From Tolypeutes matacus (taxonomy: Eukaryota; Chordata; Mammalia; Cingulata; Chlamyphoridae), in contig JAKSZT010038899.1 of NCBI GenBank assembly GCA_026826555.1, positions 542,134 through 606,133 on the forward strand: DNA of 64,000 nucleotides, in the 5' to 3' direction. Numbering within the stretch: the first letter of the stretch is position 1; every line of letters starts with the position of its first letter. The position numbers and the translations under genes are program-made. Shown here in pieces: positions 1 to 11,945 of this stretch. A model generated the notes under the pieces. The model did no database searches and was not told the DNA's origin. It saw nothing but the letters and a program-made list of their open reading frames with translations.

Positions 1-339
1 CATCAATACATGGCCACAGTACAAATTAGAGAATGGTCAAAAGTAACCTCTTTATGGGAACTTGAATTCCAGTTAAACCTGAGTAAGAAAGGAGAAAACA
101 GGCAGATCTGAGGGGCAGAGACCATGTAACTACATGTCTCCTAAAAGGGATAAGGAAATGCACTACCAAACTAGTCAATTTTAATAAATACTGCTTTAAA
201 CCTTTAAATATATTTATTTTATTCATTCTATGATTATTTAATGAGTGTTGTGTAATGAATATTAATATGTATTAGAAAAGAGATTTAAAAAACAGGAATA
301 ACTTTTTATTGTGCCCTTTCCACATACTGAGAGTCAGTT

Positions 340-470
340 CATACACTTTAAACAGTTATCTTTTAACAACTGTTCTAGAAGCTAGATATTGTTATCCCCA
401 GAATAATCATGAGCAATATGATGATCTGAGAAAATATAATGCATGCCAAAAATCAAATGAGGAAGTGGTA
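340..470 (-). repeat. MIR/L2-like ancient repeat fragment
   Basis: The segment contains a degenerate version of the phrase found near the 3' side of MIR-type SINEs on the reverse strand: low-complexity text around 'gttatcccca' after a region reading like 'aacaactgttctagaagcta'. It is short and strongly diverged, so the family call is tentative. Nothing else is recognised in bases 1-690. Confidence 0.3.
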
Positions 471-689
471 ATTAGAATTCAAAATTAATTTTATGTAAGT
501 ACTTTCTAATTTTTCAAGGAAGAGCATATGAGAGTCACTCTGCACTTGAGAAGTTTGAGGTTATTCAAATTAAACATTGATGGAATTTACTATAGCATAG
601 ATTAATGATTTAAAGAGTTTATGAATCAGGCACTATGCTAAGTGTGTAGCATTTTGCTAAGTGCATTGTCATGTGAAGTATAGGTTGTT

Positions 690-870
690 TTTAACCTTGA
701 CTCTATCACTAATTAGCTCTATAGCCTTGAGCTAATTATTTAATTTCTCTATGCCTCATTTTACTCTTTTGTAAACTGTGTTAACTAATATTTACTTCAG
801 AGAGGTATTAGGAGGGAAAAAAGATAATACTTATAAGATGTTTAGAAGACTATTAGGTAGATAGAATTGC
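690..870 (+). repeat. MIR SINE
   Basis: The order of phrases matches the MIR core: 'actctatcactaattagct', then a 'ccttgagctaattatttaa' stretch, then a 'ctctatgcctcattttac' stretch, followed by a purine-rich end. MIR is an ancient tRNA-derived SINE shared by all placental mammals. The copy is heavily mutated, as expected. Confidence 0.6.
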
Positions 871-3800
871 TTAAAATCATAAGCTAGTATAAAAATTATT
901 AGAACTATTAGTGTTTAGTGAAGTTAAATAACTTACAGAAGTCATATGTGTATTCCAAGCAAAGCCAGAATATTGACCCAAGCAGTTTCAATTCATTACG
1001 TTCATAAGGTTTTGATGTTTTAACTTTAGCAATGGTAGATAGTTTAAGGGTTATGCAATATCCAAGTTGAAAATTATCTTGTAAAATGTGGAGACTACAT
1101 CCATCATTTTTGTGATGGTGAACCTAAGGGGAAGTGGTTACAAGTACCTAAATTCAGAAAATAGCTACACAAGAGAAAGATTCATGATCTCTTTTCTCCT
1201 AGTCCATTATTCATACATAAGGATTATTCGTGGCTGTAATAGCATTACTCATTTTTGAGAGTCTGAGAAGAGTCAGTGCTTTTTATTCAGTAATGCTAGG
1301 CATGACTTTCTTCCTTTTAATAGGGTGGCTACATATGTAGGAGAGAAATAAGAATTTGTAGTTTTGCTATAGAAGTAAAAAAATTGGCTTAATTTTATCC
1401 ATTTTCTTCCACATATCGAAATTAGAATGTCTGAAATGGATCAATGCCGATAATTGTGGTGGTTTCATGGTTTTGAATGAAATAATTAGGCTATTATGAA
1501 AAATGGGGGTTTTAACATTAAATTTATTGTGGCTTTAGTTCTACATATTTTTTCTGAGTTTCACCTTTGGAATCTCGATTCCAGATCTAATATGCTAGAT
1601 GCTAGTTAGGTATTTTGAATCTACTTAACTCAGGGAAACTTCAAGTAATTTTTATCTCTGTAATGTATTAATACTCTTGTATGAATATAAACCAAGCATA
1701 GTACCATATTCATTTACATAGTGTTTTATTATTTTTATAGTTCACCTTGAACTTTTTTAAAATTTGGAACTCAGGACTCAGTCATTGATTTAGTTTAGGA
1801 GGAATATATTTCTCTACCATTTAAATGAAGAAAACATTATTAAATGAAATGAAGATGCTTGTGGAGCTCCCATCTAAAACTGATGGCTGAGTCAATAATA
1901 GAAACTAAGGATCATCTTCAGTCTAAAACAAGGGAGCTAATAAATTGGTGACAATTTATACAAAATGAATCACTAGTTTATAGGTCATATGAAATCAAAA
2001 GGGAATAAATCAAATAGAGAAAAAAATCAGCATCTGTGGCCTTAGGAATATAGAAAACTGTAGTCTCCCAGAATTATTTAGCAATATTACTTATTTAGAT
2101 CATGACAACATATTTAGCTAGATAGATATTCATTTTATAACAATAAGTGCAAATAGAATGTTTCTTTGGCTTTGAGTTCTTTAGTAACCTTAGTTTCTTC
2201 AGAAGCTTAATTTCATTTGTGAACCATAGTTTGTTTGTTTTATTTTCAAGGGAGGGATTAGGGGGAGAATAATGGAGGTGCATTTTATTTCCTGGCACAT
2301 GATTAAGATAATGTTTTCCTTTTATATCCTTTTAAATGAATAGATATTTACTCTAAGAGTTGTCCAAAAAATATTTTAAATATTATTTTTAAATAAAAGT
2401 ATTCTTTTCACTTATAGGTGAGGAAATATTTACATAATATAGCTGGAGATATATTGAGAAGACTTACTCCTTACTCTTATCAATTGATTTTTGATAAGCT
2501 AATTCTAAATCTTAAAACCAAATCACAGAATTTAATTTCTTTTAAAGCCCCATGTTCATTGCAATGGAAATTTTTTATTTTGAGGGCGACATGGTCAACT
2601 TAATCTGTTAAAGAAAAAGATGAGGAGCTAACTTAAAAATGAATTGATGAGAAAAGATACCTACACAATTAAGGCAGAATATGTATCACAAATTTTTAGG
2701 AAAAATGATAAGTATTAATGATATAAATTGTGGTAAAAATTTCCAGTAAAAACAATTACACAATGTTTTTAAAAATTCTATGTTATTTTTCCATCAGTGT
2801 TGAGACTCAAACTAAGTTAACTCAAACACTGGTAAGCCTCAAATTACTGGCTGTATTTTCATAAAATAAATCATGTTGGTTTAATATATTTGCTGAATGA
2901 TGAAGAGACATTTTTAACAAATCAATGTTATTGATACATACTAATAAAGCATAAATTCATCCAAAGTGTATAATCAATGGTATTTGGTATAATCACATAA
3001 TTGTGCTTTCATCACTTTAATCATTTTAGAACATTTTCATTATGGAAATAATAATAATAAAAAAAGAATAAAAAGATTCAAAGTACATTTATTCATTTGA
3101 TCTTTTACTTTTAATTAAAATCCCTCCTCTTTAATATGAATTTTACTTTTAATTAAAATCCATTGTCTTTAATATGAAGGCATTTGATTGAAAATGATTT
3201 CAAACTGCTACAATTTCATTTTCTATATAGGAGAAATGAGTTATGGGACAATGTTCTTAACAACTTAGAAAAATAATTTGATACTAATATCAAACATTAT
3301 TTCTAAGGTTAATAAAGCAATGGTCATTTATTGAATTTAGGTTACAACCATATTATGAAAAAGTCCAGATATGTTTCCAATATATGGATATAACTTAAAT
3401 TCAGGAATTAAGTGATTGCTACACAAATTCATACATTGACATATTAGACTTCAGGTGGCAATTCTTTGTCCATAAACTATTCCCACAAACTTTCCAGAAT
3501 TTTTTCTCTTTATTATGCAATGTCAGGCTCTTAGTTATTTTTGAAAAATCATATATTGGATGATAATAGAATACAGAAATGAAGGCTCCATTGAAAATAA
3601 TTGACTTAAAAATATAATACTTGGAGTCAAGGGCAAAGCTAACAAGATAAACTGCCTAGTGCTCTTTTTAGCTTCAACTTGTTTTATTCTGTGTTTTATT
3701 TAAGTATATTGTCATAATTGAAATGTTTTTAGAAATAAATATACTTCTGTTATAAAATGTCAGCAATTTACTGTCACCAATAATTAAGAAAAAAGTAAAC

Positions 3801-4149
3801 AAGCAGGAAAAATTTGGTCAAACAAATTGCATTTGCTTTTTGCAGAGATTTTCCCTTCCATTTTTAAAATATATATCATTACATTAATTTTTCATTTAAT
3901 TTTTACCTAATTTTCTAGATAGCACATATCACACTAGTGAGAACAGTTAAAAGTTTGCATTTGGTTTTACATCATTAACTAAAAATATTGCAAGAATTAT
4001 ACTTGTATGATTAACAAATTTTGAGTTTATTATGTATCAAGAATGACATATTTCCCAAGTACTTACTTTCATATTAAATTGGAATTGGGCAATGTTTGCT
4101 ACTAAATAATATTTTTTAAAAGTTTTCAATTGTATGAATGCATGCATAT
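871..4149. other. Unassigned AT-rich intergenic sequence
   Basis: This stretch is about 3.3 kb of AT-rich sequence with only short chance reading frames (for example 2095-2298 and 2418-2603). I see a local imperfect tandem duplication near 3108-3178, where 'ttttacttttaattaaaatcc' type text occurs twice about 40 bases apart. No gene, RNA or recognisable young transposable element is visible. Confidence 0.5.
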
Positions 4150-4862
4150 ATTCATATATGATGGACTTAGTAGCAGAAAGGAAGACCATTTCCTATAATA
4201 ACTGCATGGCACAGCTCTTTTCCACATATTTCTTAGGAAGCATCGATATTCTTATCCAAACATGGATGGCCTATGACCACTATCACCATCTGCAAGCCCC
4301 TTCATGTCATCATGAGCAAGCAGAGGTGTCACATCACCATCATAGCTTGTTATGCTGGGGGATTTATACACTCAGCTAACCAGTTTCTTCTCACCATCTT
4401 CTTACCCTTCTGTGGTCCCAGTGAGATAGATGATTACTTCTGTGATGTGTTTCCTTTGCTGAAACTGCCCTGCACTAATACATACAGAATTGGTCTTTTG
4501 GTAATTGTGAATTCAGGTCTGATTGCTTTGGTGTCTTTTGTGATTGCGATGGTATTTTATTTCCTGATATTATATACCATCAGGGCTTACCCTGCTGAAA
4601 GTTACAGCAAAGTTCTTTCCACTTGCAGTTCTCACATAACAGTTGTGATGTTACTTTTTGTGCCTAGTTTCTTTATTTACATGAGACTACCCATAATTTT
4701 TTCCAGAAAATAAAGTGTTTGCTCTCTTCTACCATCATTGCTCCCTTGTTAAACCCTCTTATGTATACTCTGAGAAATCTGGAGATGAAGAATGCTTTGA
4801 GGAAAGTGTGGTGCCATCAAGGTTTTTGGAAGAGAAGTAACTTGTATGAAAAGCATTTCTGA
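4150..4862 (+). pseudogene. Olfactory receptor pseudogene, OR4-like (5' truncated)
   Basis: The two overlapping frames at 4134-4379 and 4273-4713 translate to the C-terminal two thirds of a class II olfactory receptor, a seven-transmembrane odorant GPCR. Visible landmarks are the segment reading [12 protein letters not shown] before TM3, the end-of-TM3 motif MAYDHY in place of MAYDRY, an ICKPLH loop, the [17 protein letters not shown] extracellular loop (here [14 protein letters not shown]), an [21 protein letters not shown] segment at TM6, and [12 protein letters not shown] in TM7 at about 4745-4790. The loop and cysteine pattern resembles family 4 receptors. The N-terminal third (TM1-TM2) is missing. 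There is a frameshift just after MAYDHY near 4280, an in-frame stop at about 4711, and a second frameshift near 4730. It cannot encode a working receptor. Subfamily is uncertain. Confidence 0.88.
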
Positions 4863-6339
4863 ATTTAACCCTAGGCCTTGTGAAATAGGTGTCTATGCAA
4901 CTCTAACCCCTAAAATTGATCTGGAATGATACACAAAATAGAGTTTTCTCATTGGCCAATAACTCTTCTTGATGGGGCAATTTTGATTAATTTTCCCTTG
5001 TTCATTATTCTTCCATTCTTCTCACATACCTGATTCCTGAACTTATCTTATTTAAACATAGGAAGTCTTTTCCCCTCTATTTGCACACCATTTGGCAAAA
5101 ATTGTTAGAAGGCCACCTGGTAGAGGAGAAATGTAGTTTATATGCTCTCAGTTCCAGGATCACAGAGCAAAGCATAGAAGGGTGAATTTTTGTCTCAGGC
5201 CAATAGATAAATGAGTGAAACATATTATGTACTTGGCTACTCAGCATTTATAAACCTTCTTCTATACATATTGAAACTCCTTAATTAAATAATTACATAT
5301 TTCCACTTCCATTAAACAAGATGTTTCTACAAATAAATTCTGATTCTCACCATTAAAAGAAACACAACATTCCCAATGTCTTTGTAGATAATTATGGATA
5401 AGTTAATTAAAATATTACTTTTTATTCTACTAGGTTACAATCCTACCAAAAAATCTGTTGCTTAAAAGTTAGATTGTAAATTTATCTATGAAAAACAAAC
5501 CTCTTATGAAATAAGAAAAAAAAATACAATTCATTCATATACACATATTTCAGTAATTATATTAGTATACCCACATACATATTTATATAACTCTAACAAC
5601 TAAAGGAAAATATTCATTATTACAACAATTTTAGTTGCTGAAATTGTTGATAAGGTTTTAGTTAATATTTATATCTATTTCTTTCACTTTCTATTCCCCT
5701 TTCCCTTTGCTCTCAGGCTGACATTCAGCTATTGGGATTCATTATCTAGTAGGTCAACCAAATATCACTTCTGAATGTCTCAGTCCTCAATGATGCTACA
5801 ATTTTTGTTGCTTTATTTTAATATAAAATTAATATTTAATTTTCACAATAGTGATTATATTGCATTAGAGAATTCCCTGGTTTGAAGATATTTGTCAAAT
5901 CTTTTCTCATTGTTACAAAACAAGCACATTTTTCCTTTGTCAGTAGCAATCAAAACATTCCCTTGTTTGTCTGTTGGCACAGCACAGGCATGAGGAGCCC
6001 ATATTGACCAACTTCAATGACCGATTCAATAAAATCATTGCTGCAATCCATGATGAAAGCATAACTTTTTTGTAACTATGGCCACAAACCATCTGAGCTG
6101 AAAATGATGGGAGAAGAAATATTTAGTAAATGTGTCTTTATTGTAACGGTAAAAGGAGTTGCTTGCACTTAAATACCTTGTTTCCTGTGGTTGTTCTGAT
6201 AAGGGAAGTGAGTTAAGGACATGATTGGAGGAAGAGGGGTGATGTACATAGTAACTGGCAAAAAAGAAGATTTTTAGAAAAGGTTATGATTGGACATTGA
6301 GGATTGACTGAAAGAAGTCTTTTCAGGTTCATGCCGGGA
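4863..6339. other. Unassigned intergenic sequence
   Basis: AT-rich sequence downstream of the OR4-like pseudogene. I see no open frame of note and no clear repeat family in this 1.5-kb stretch. Confidence 0.45.
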
Positions 6340-6704
6340 GTCACGTAGCACTTGGCAGACATTTTAGCAGCTTGGGGGCACCATTTTAGGTGTCCCTACC
6401 ACAATTCCTCCTTTCTTTTTATTAAAGGAAAGAGAGGTTGGCATTAACCAGCTGGGGGAAGTAGAGGTCTCATTCCTGCAGGATCGACAAGCCAGTTGTT
6501 AGGTTACGGTAGGCTAGGGGTGTCCCCTTCTAGCCGTCCGTACTCCGTGACTACAGTTTGGGCTGCGCACACCCATTGTAGTGGCCGTCTTTTTTGCTCT
6601 GTTTTTGCGGGAGGGGATATTTGCAGAGCAACCCCTATGCTAATGAGGCATACTTCTCAAGGAGCCTGGAAATGGCTTAGCTTTATGCCCTCCTTTGCAG
6701 TGCT
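6340..6704 (+). mobile_element. GC-richer segment abutting ERV env fragment (possible LTR or env-derived)
   Basis: Base composition rises abruptly here compared with the flanks, and CpGs occur around 6500-6560. The text around 6645 ('ctaatgaggcat') has the look of an LTR U3 region, and the segment leads directly into the env transmembrane frame at 6705. The frame 6496-6780 does not look like a known protein. I infer that this is part of the same endogenous retrovirus, but I cannot say whether it is LTR or remodelled env. Confidence 0.35.
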
Positions 6705-7421
6705 TTGCCTCGCACCCAGCGGTACCACGGATGGCAAGTTCCAGGAATTGTTTGCTGGTTCCCCTTTGGGGAGATGGTAATCTTTGTGCTCAAACATCAG
6801 GTTAGCACTGGGGCTGTCACCTTGGGTTTACAACAATCAGCTCTTACCTCTATCAGAAGGGCCGTAGATGAAGATCTAGCCTGTATAGAAACCTCCATCT
6901 CTCATTTGGAAAAATCTCTGAACTCACTATCTGAAGTTGTCCTCCAAAATCGCAGGGGACTAGACCTCCTCTTCCTAAAAGAGGGAGGAATTTGCGCCGC
7001 TTTAGGAGAAGAGTGTTGCTTTTACGCTAATCACTCCGGCCTTATCAAAAACAACATGGCCCAACTTAGAGAAGGACTAACAAAGCGAAAAAGAGAAAGA
7101 GAAACAGCTTTAACAAACTCCTCTTGGGAATTCAATGGAATCCTCCATTATTTCCTCCCAGTGCTAGGCCCTTTTATAACATTTCTTCTTATTCTAGCCA
7201 TTGGACCCTGGGCTGTTCATAAAATTATCAGTTTAATTAAAGAGCAATTTAATGCCGCTTTGAGCCCCTCTCCACAGGTTCACTATCAATGCCTGGCCAC
7301 CCGAGAAACCGTCACCTATACAGCACCTGACAACAAAAGGAAGACCTATACAGTGCCCAGCAGCAAAAAGAAGCACCCTAAGCTTACTAATTACTCTGTA
7401 TTTAATACACTAGTATTCTGA
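6705..7421 (+). mobile_element. Endogenous gammaretrovirus-like env, transmembrane subunit fragment (238-codon open frame)
   Basis: The frame carries the ectodomain and anchor of a class I retroviral envelope transmembrane subunit. A heptad-rich helix covers roughly residues 41-90, the conserved LQNRRGLDLLF block begins at residue 80, and the CX6CC motif is intact (Cys97, Cys104, Cys105). A hydrophobic anchor covers about residues 148-171. In gammaretroviruses and related class I ERVs this motif links the surface and transmembrane subunits. The surface subunit, a cleavage site and a clear fusion peptide are absent. The first ~30 residues do not look viral, so the true start of homology is around residue 33. 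After the anchor comes an unusually long basic tail of about 65 residues with a near-repeated TYTAPDNKRK / TYTVPSSKKK unit. No 3' LTR is seen directly downstream. It is most likely an old partial insertion. Whether the open frame is more than chance cannot be judged from sequence alone. Confidence 0.85.
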
Positions 7422-7727
7422 GTTCAAAATTTTCAATGCTCTTGAGCTTTATGCTTTTTATGTATAAAAAGTAAATGGGAAAATAACTAAATGCAAGATA
7501 GAGATATAGTTAGCAGTAATATTTTGACAATACGCTTGCATAGTTTGTTAAAAATATTTCACAACAATGCAAAGTGTTGGTGGAGGGGTGATGAATGAGA
7601 CTCCTGTATGATGTTATGTATGTTTATTTTGTAACTTCACAATCTTTACTATACACCTATTGTTTATGCATGCTCATGTATGAATGATATACTTCAACAA
7701 AAATATATTTTAATAAAAGTAAATGAG

Positions 7728-7925
7728 GAAGCGATGTGGATCAAGCAATTGAGTATCCCCCTCCCAGGTGGTGACCCATGCCTCCAGAAAAACAAAAAAC
7801 AAGGAAAACAAACAAAAAACAACTCTGGGAAGCCAATGTGGCTCACTGGTTGAGCGCTGGCTTCCAACATACTGAGGTCCCAGGTTCAATCCCCAGAATT
7901 CAGGTAGCTCAAATTTAAAAAAAGG
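7728..7925 (+). repeat. tRNA-derived SINE, DAS-like, probably dimeric
   Basis: The right half (about 7828-7920) reads like a tRNA-related SINE head: 'aatgtggctcactggttgag' resembles an A box and 'aggttcaatcc' a B box. The left half (about 7728-7785) has a similar but more degenerate head ending in an A-rich linker with repeated CAAAA units. This fits a diverged dimeric relative of the DAS-SINEs seen at 19.0 and 45.8 kb. Confidence 0.6.
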
Positions 7926-7958
7926 AAATGAACCCTGTTCCTTGTGTACCTAAATCTG

Positions 7959-8585
7959 CATTTGCTGTTCCACACATAAGTGGAAATTTCAGATAATGTG
8001 CAGAATATTTATGTAATAGAATGTAATCAAGTTAAAATATGCTATGAAATACCTGGTCCTAAACACTTTATTTCTTGCCTCTTTTCTAGGTCATAGGAAC
8101 TACCCATCAATACCTGACATAAGTAGAGTTCTACATAAGAATCAGAAATCCACAATTAATTTAATGTAAAACAACAAAGTATATAGAAACTGTAAAATTA
8201 ATGTTTTGTAGTCATAAATAAGACTGCTTAAAATCAAGTGGATGCTTTCAATTTCCTATGGAAGAAGACAGTCTAGTTCAAATTGGGGCAGTAGAAATAG
8301 GGTCCAAACAGATGGTCATGAAACTTTACCAATAGAAGGCAAGAAACCCTCAACTATCCAATCACTTATATTTTAATATAATGTGTAAAATAATGATTCT
8401 TTTAAATTTATTTTTCTAGTTATATAGTTTAGGAGACATGCTACTTTACTATTTATTTATTAGTCTCTTAATTCTAGTTTCTTTAGTTCATAGTGACTTT
8501 ATCTTGTCTTATGTATTGAAATAATAAATTTTCAAATCCTGTTTTGTTTACCTCATTATGGGGTCAAGGTGTATTTGTAAAATAT
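7959..8585 (+). repeat. Duplicated segment, copy 1 (paralogous to 63307-63935)
   Basis: Read side by side with 63307-63935, this segment matches over about 600 bp in the same order and orientation: a shared 'catttgctgttccac' start, 'atatgctatgaaa'/'atatgctatgaga', a 'tctaggt' block, 'attcttttaaatttatttt'/'attcttttaagcttatttt', and a 'catgttttgttt...cattatgggg'-like end. Indels are frequent, so the duplication is old. It does not read as a known transposon. In an OR cluster the simplest origin is tandem duplication of a non-coding flank, perhaps including a 5' UTR exon. That origin is inference. Confidence 0.65.
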
Positions 8586-8880
8586 ATATTTCTTCTTAAG
8601 TCAGTGTAGCTAGTTTGTGTTGTCTAGGAATTTGCCCATTTCATCTAGTTTATCTAATTCATTGGCATACAGTTGTTTATATTATGCTCTTATACTCCTG
8701 CTTATTTCTGTGGCATTGAATGTATTGCCCCCTCTTCACTTGTGATTTTACTTATTTGCTTCCTCTCTCTTTCATATAGCTGAAATCATGTCAATTTTAT
8801 TGATCTTTTCAAAGAACCAACTATTAATTCTGTTGAATCTATTTTTTTTTCTGTTTTCAATTACCTATTTCAGCCTTGGG
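8586..8880 (-). mobile_element. L1 ORF2 fragment, antisense
   Basis: The plus strand carries the typical reverse complement of L1 ORF2, including 'tcaattttattgatctttt' followed by 'caaagaaccaactattaatt' near 8790-8830. This is a short, inactive fragment abutting duplicated segment copy 1. Confidence 0.75.
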
Positions 8881-10054
8881 TAGGTGTGGTGATTTTTATC
8901 TACACATTCAAAGCTCAGCCTTCAACTAAGGACCTAGAAGGAACCCCAGGATCAATATTTGAGGCACATGTTTTTGATACCCTATATTTAATGTTCCAAC
9001 TTCTTCAACTGGTGGAAACTCCAATCTCTGCTTCTTCAGATCTTCAAGACATTTATACTTTGCAATTGTATTCCATATTGCAATAGTCAGCAAGGAGTAC
9101 AGAAAGAGTAAGCAAAATTCTCTTCTCATATATTTCCATTATCTCATCAATAACAGACCTGTTGTGCCTTTTTTCCAATGACTGAAAACAGTTTTCATCT
9201 GTATTTCATTCAGGTTTGGAAGTAAGTATGATGGCAGGGGAATTCTTGAACCACTTACACCATGATGGCAGATGCCAAAATCTGGCTGATGATTTTACAT
9301 ATCTTTTGATTTGGATGACAATATAGCCCATTATATTTCCTTATGATCTTTCCTCTCTTCTTTTTCTTTCATGGATTATTCTTGATTTTTATTTTGTTTA
9401 GTGATAAATGGATTTTCATTTTTCCTTCCTTTTTGATAAATGTTATTTCTTTATTTTCCTTTGAATTCATTGTTTGTTATTTCATCTTCACCATTTTCTT
9501 TATCCTACTTTTTAAAGTTGAATTCACTGGTTTTTCTCTAGAACCTGGAGATAAAAAATTATATATTTTTAATTTTTACCTGTTTAATAATATAAGAATT
9601 AAATATTTCCATTATTCACCTGAGTACCACTTTATCATACATACAATGATATGCATTATTCATATTGCCATCTATTATATAAATTATTCTAGAGATAAAT
9701 ATTTCATTTCCCATTTGACCTAGAATAACTTAAAACTGGATTTTTAGTTTTATGTTCTTTGGATATTAAAATTGAAATATCTTTTTTATATTTTGAATAT
9801 TGATTTTTCAATGTATTGGATTTTTGTCAGATAATTTGGCTCTTTTAAGTTAACCTTGAAAAATTATGAAAATTTATGTATTCATTGTAATCAGTTTGTA
9901 TAAATGACTCATAAATGGTAGGAAAGAAATTGTCAAATTTTAATATGCAAATCTGAAATTATCAAATATTTATTCACAGTTTACAAATTTAGGGAACTGG
10001 TTGAACTGCTGGATAAATTAGACACTAGATATGTTCATCATGCCACTTCATTTT
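8881..10054. other. Unassigned sequence
   Basis: I recognise no gene here. The frames at 8886-9086 and 9343-9723 are hydrophobic, low-complexity translations of T-rich DNA and look like chance. Part of 9300-9800 could be very old antisense LINE sequence, but I cannot support a family. Confidence 0.4.
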
Positions 10055-10700
10055 AGTCATTTATTCAGTAAGTAATTTATTGAATATCTGTAATGTACCA
10101 GGCTATGTTTACACAGTATAGTAGAAGAATATAAAGTCTTTGTCTTTTGGGAGATTTTATTCTAGCTGAGAACACTTGATATATATAGAGAAGTAAGTGA
10201 TATGACATGTTGGAAAGTAAGACAGAATAGGGAGTGAGAGAATCAAGAGGAAGGGCATGAGGAAGCAACTAAAAATAGTATGTTCAGCACAATTAAAAAT
10301 TGACATTTGATAAAAGACTCCAAGGGGGAAGAGTTAATCTAAAGGTAAATGGGAGGAAAGTATTATATACCAGGAGAGCACCAGTGCAAAGGCCCTGTGC
10401 ATGGTGGTGGGCCATGCAGTTTAAAGAAAGCAAAAAAGTCTCTCTAACAAGAGGGACATTTTATTGGGTTTTTATTTGAGGGAGTAATAAACAACCAAGA
10501 ACATGTATGTGATATCATCTATGGGGGAAAAAAAAACTAAATGGAGTCGGTGTATGAAATCAATTAGACTTCTACTTATAAAAAGAATTTTCTGAGAATT
10601 CTTCAGGGAGAATATGACATGTGAGAAACCTAAAAGAGGTGAAGTAGGGAGTCAGGAAAATACCTGTAAGAAGCGAGGTTCAGGCAAATTAAATTGTATG
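10055..10700 (+). repeat. Ancient interspersed repeat, family unresolved
   Basis: The segment reads like a widespread old mammalian repeat: a start resembling 'tttattgaatatctg..atgtaccaggc', then a passage near 10380-10400 containing 'agtgcaaaggccctg'. The copy is diverged and I cannot name the family with confidence (L2/MIR3/DNA-transposon type are all possible). Confidence 0.4.
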
Positions 10701-11018
10701 AACAACATTCATGATATTATTTTGTGTCTTTTATTTTAATGTTATACACCACTTTATTTTAGTAAAGATTGATTTAGAAATGTATTTTGTATTTTGACTC
10801 AAACTGATAATCTTCATCTTTTTAGAGGAATTTGTTAAGCTTAATAAATATAAAATTAAAAATTTCTCTAATATATGAAATTTCATTGTACTAATGTTTC
10901 ATGTTTCTTTTTGGAAATATATTTTTCTTTTGATAAATAAAATTCAGTAGGACGAACATTGATGCACCACTAATGTGGTGTCAGCTACATGAAAATCTAA
11001 GTAAGTTTCTATTCATTG
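10701..11018. other. Unassigned sequence
   Basis: About 320 bp of AT-rich sequence with nothing recognisable, immediately upstream of a solo LTR. Confidence 0.4.
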
Positions 11019-11614
11019 TGTAACAATTTGGTATTGTTTATGAAATTCAAAATAAATATTGGATTGTGTTTGTAAATCTGTCTGTTTCACTGGGAGTATT
11101 TGATTGCATTAAGTTCAGAAGTTTCACTTTTACTTGATTAAATTAAAACTAGGGCTTTGGCCACATCAGTAAGATGTTTGAGTCCCTGCCTCCTGGTGTG
11201 TGGGGACTCACAGAGGAAATGACACAGCAGAGGAGAGAGTAGGAGCTTTAACTCTGGAATGATTGGAAGTAAACACACAGGAGAAGAACATAAAGATAGC
11301 TCCGTAGACACAGAAGAGGCACCAGGAAGAGAGAGCCTGATAGTCTACAGCTGACCTAGTGGAGAGAACAGAGCAGTTGATACTGGAAAGAAATTAACCC
11401 TAGGGAGAGAGATATTTAAGAGGAAGGGGAAGACAGAACTCTCACAGAGACCAGTAGCCATTTTGCTCCAACACGTGGTAACAGAGTTTGGTGAGGGAAG
11501 TAACTTACATTTTATACCTTGTAACTGTAAGCTTCTACCCCAAATAAATACCCATTATAAAAGCCAGCAGATTTCTGGTACTTTGCATCAGCACCTCTTT
11601 GGCTAACTAATACA
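11019..11614 (+). mobile_element. Solo LTR, MaLR-like family A
   Basis: The element starts TGTAACAATTTGG and ends CTAATACA, and it matches the other family A LTRs in this window (25906-26486, 55579-56171 and, reversed, the two LTRs of 19665-22318) along its full length. Near the 3' end it has an AATAAA signal (about 11543), a TATAAAAG motif (about 11557) and the shared tail 'ggctaactaataca'. The flanking pentamers, cattg and ccctg, match poorly, so the target duplication is either mutated or the left boundary is off by a few bases. Confidence 0.85.
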
Positions 11615-11639
11615 CCCTGTAAATGGCTGGCTCACATAG

Positions 11640-11945
11640 AAAACAGATTTTAAATCACCCAGTCAGCTATTGTCAACTCCCTATTCTTATGCCAGCTTAA
11701 TTACTCATTGCTAAGCAACTATCTGCAGTAACCATATTAGGAAATGTAGACTGCATTAACCACTGCTAATTTCCTCCCAATGTGCTCCCTTTTTCTGCCT
11801 ATGAAAGATCATTGCTCTCTTTGTTCAGTAGAATTCCTTTCTACCTTGTGGTGATTGGAATCCCTCCAATTCATGAATTGATTTGATAAAACTCTTTGAG
11901 ATCTAAACAAATTTTACTCAAGAATTGTTTTCAACAACTTCTTGC
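11640..11945 (+). mobile_element. Probable ERV1-type LTR fragment
   Basis: The segment includes 'tgctaagcaactatctgcag', 'tctctttgttcagtagaatt' and a 3' part around 11885-11935 with 'gataaaactctttgagatct' and 'tttactcaagaattg', a layout typical of R/U5 ends of class I LTRs. It follows the family A solo LTR directly. Family is not assigned. Confidence 0.4.
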
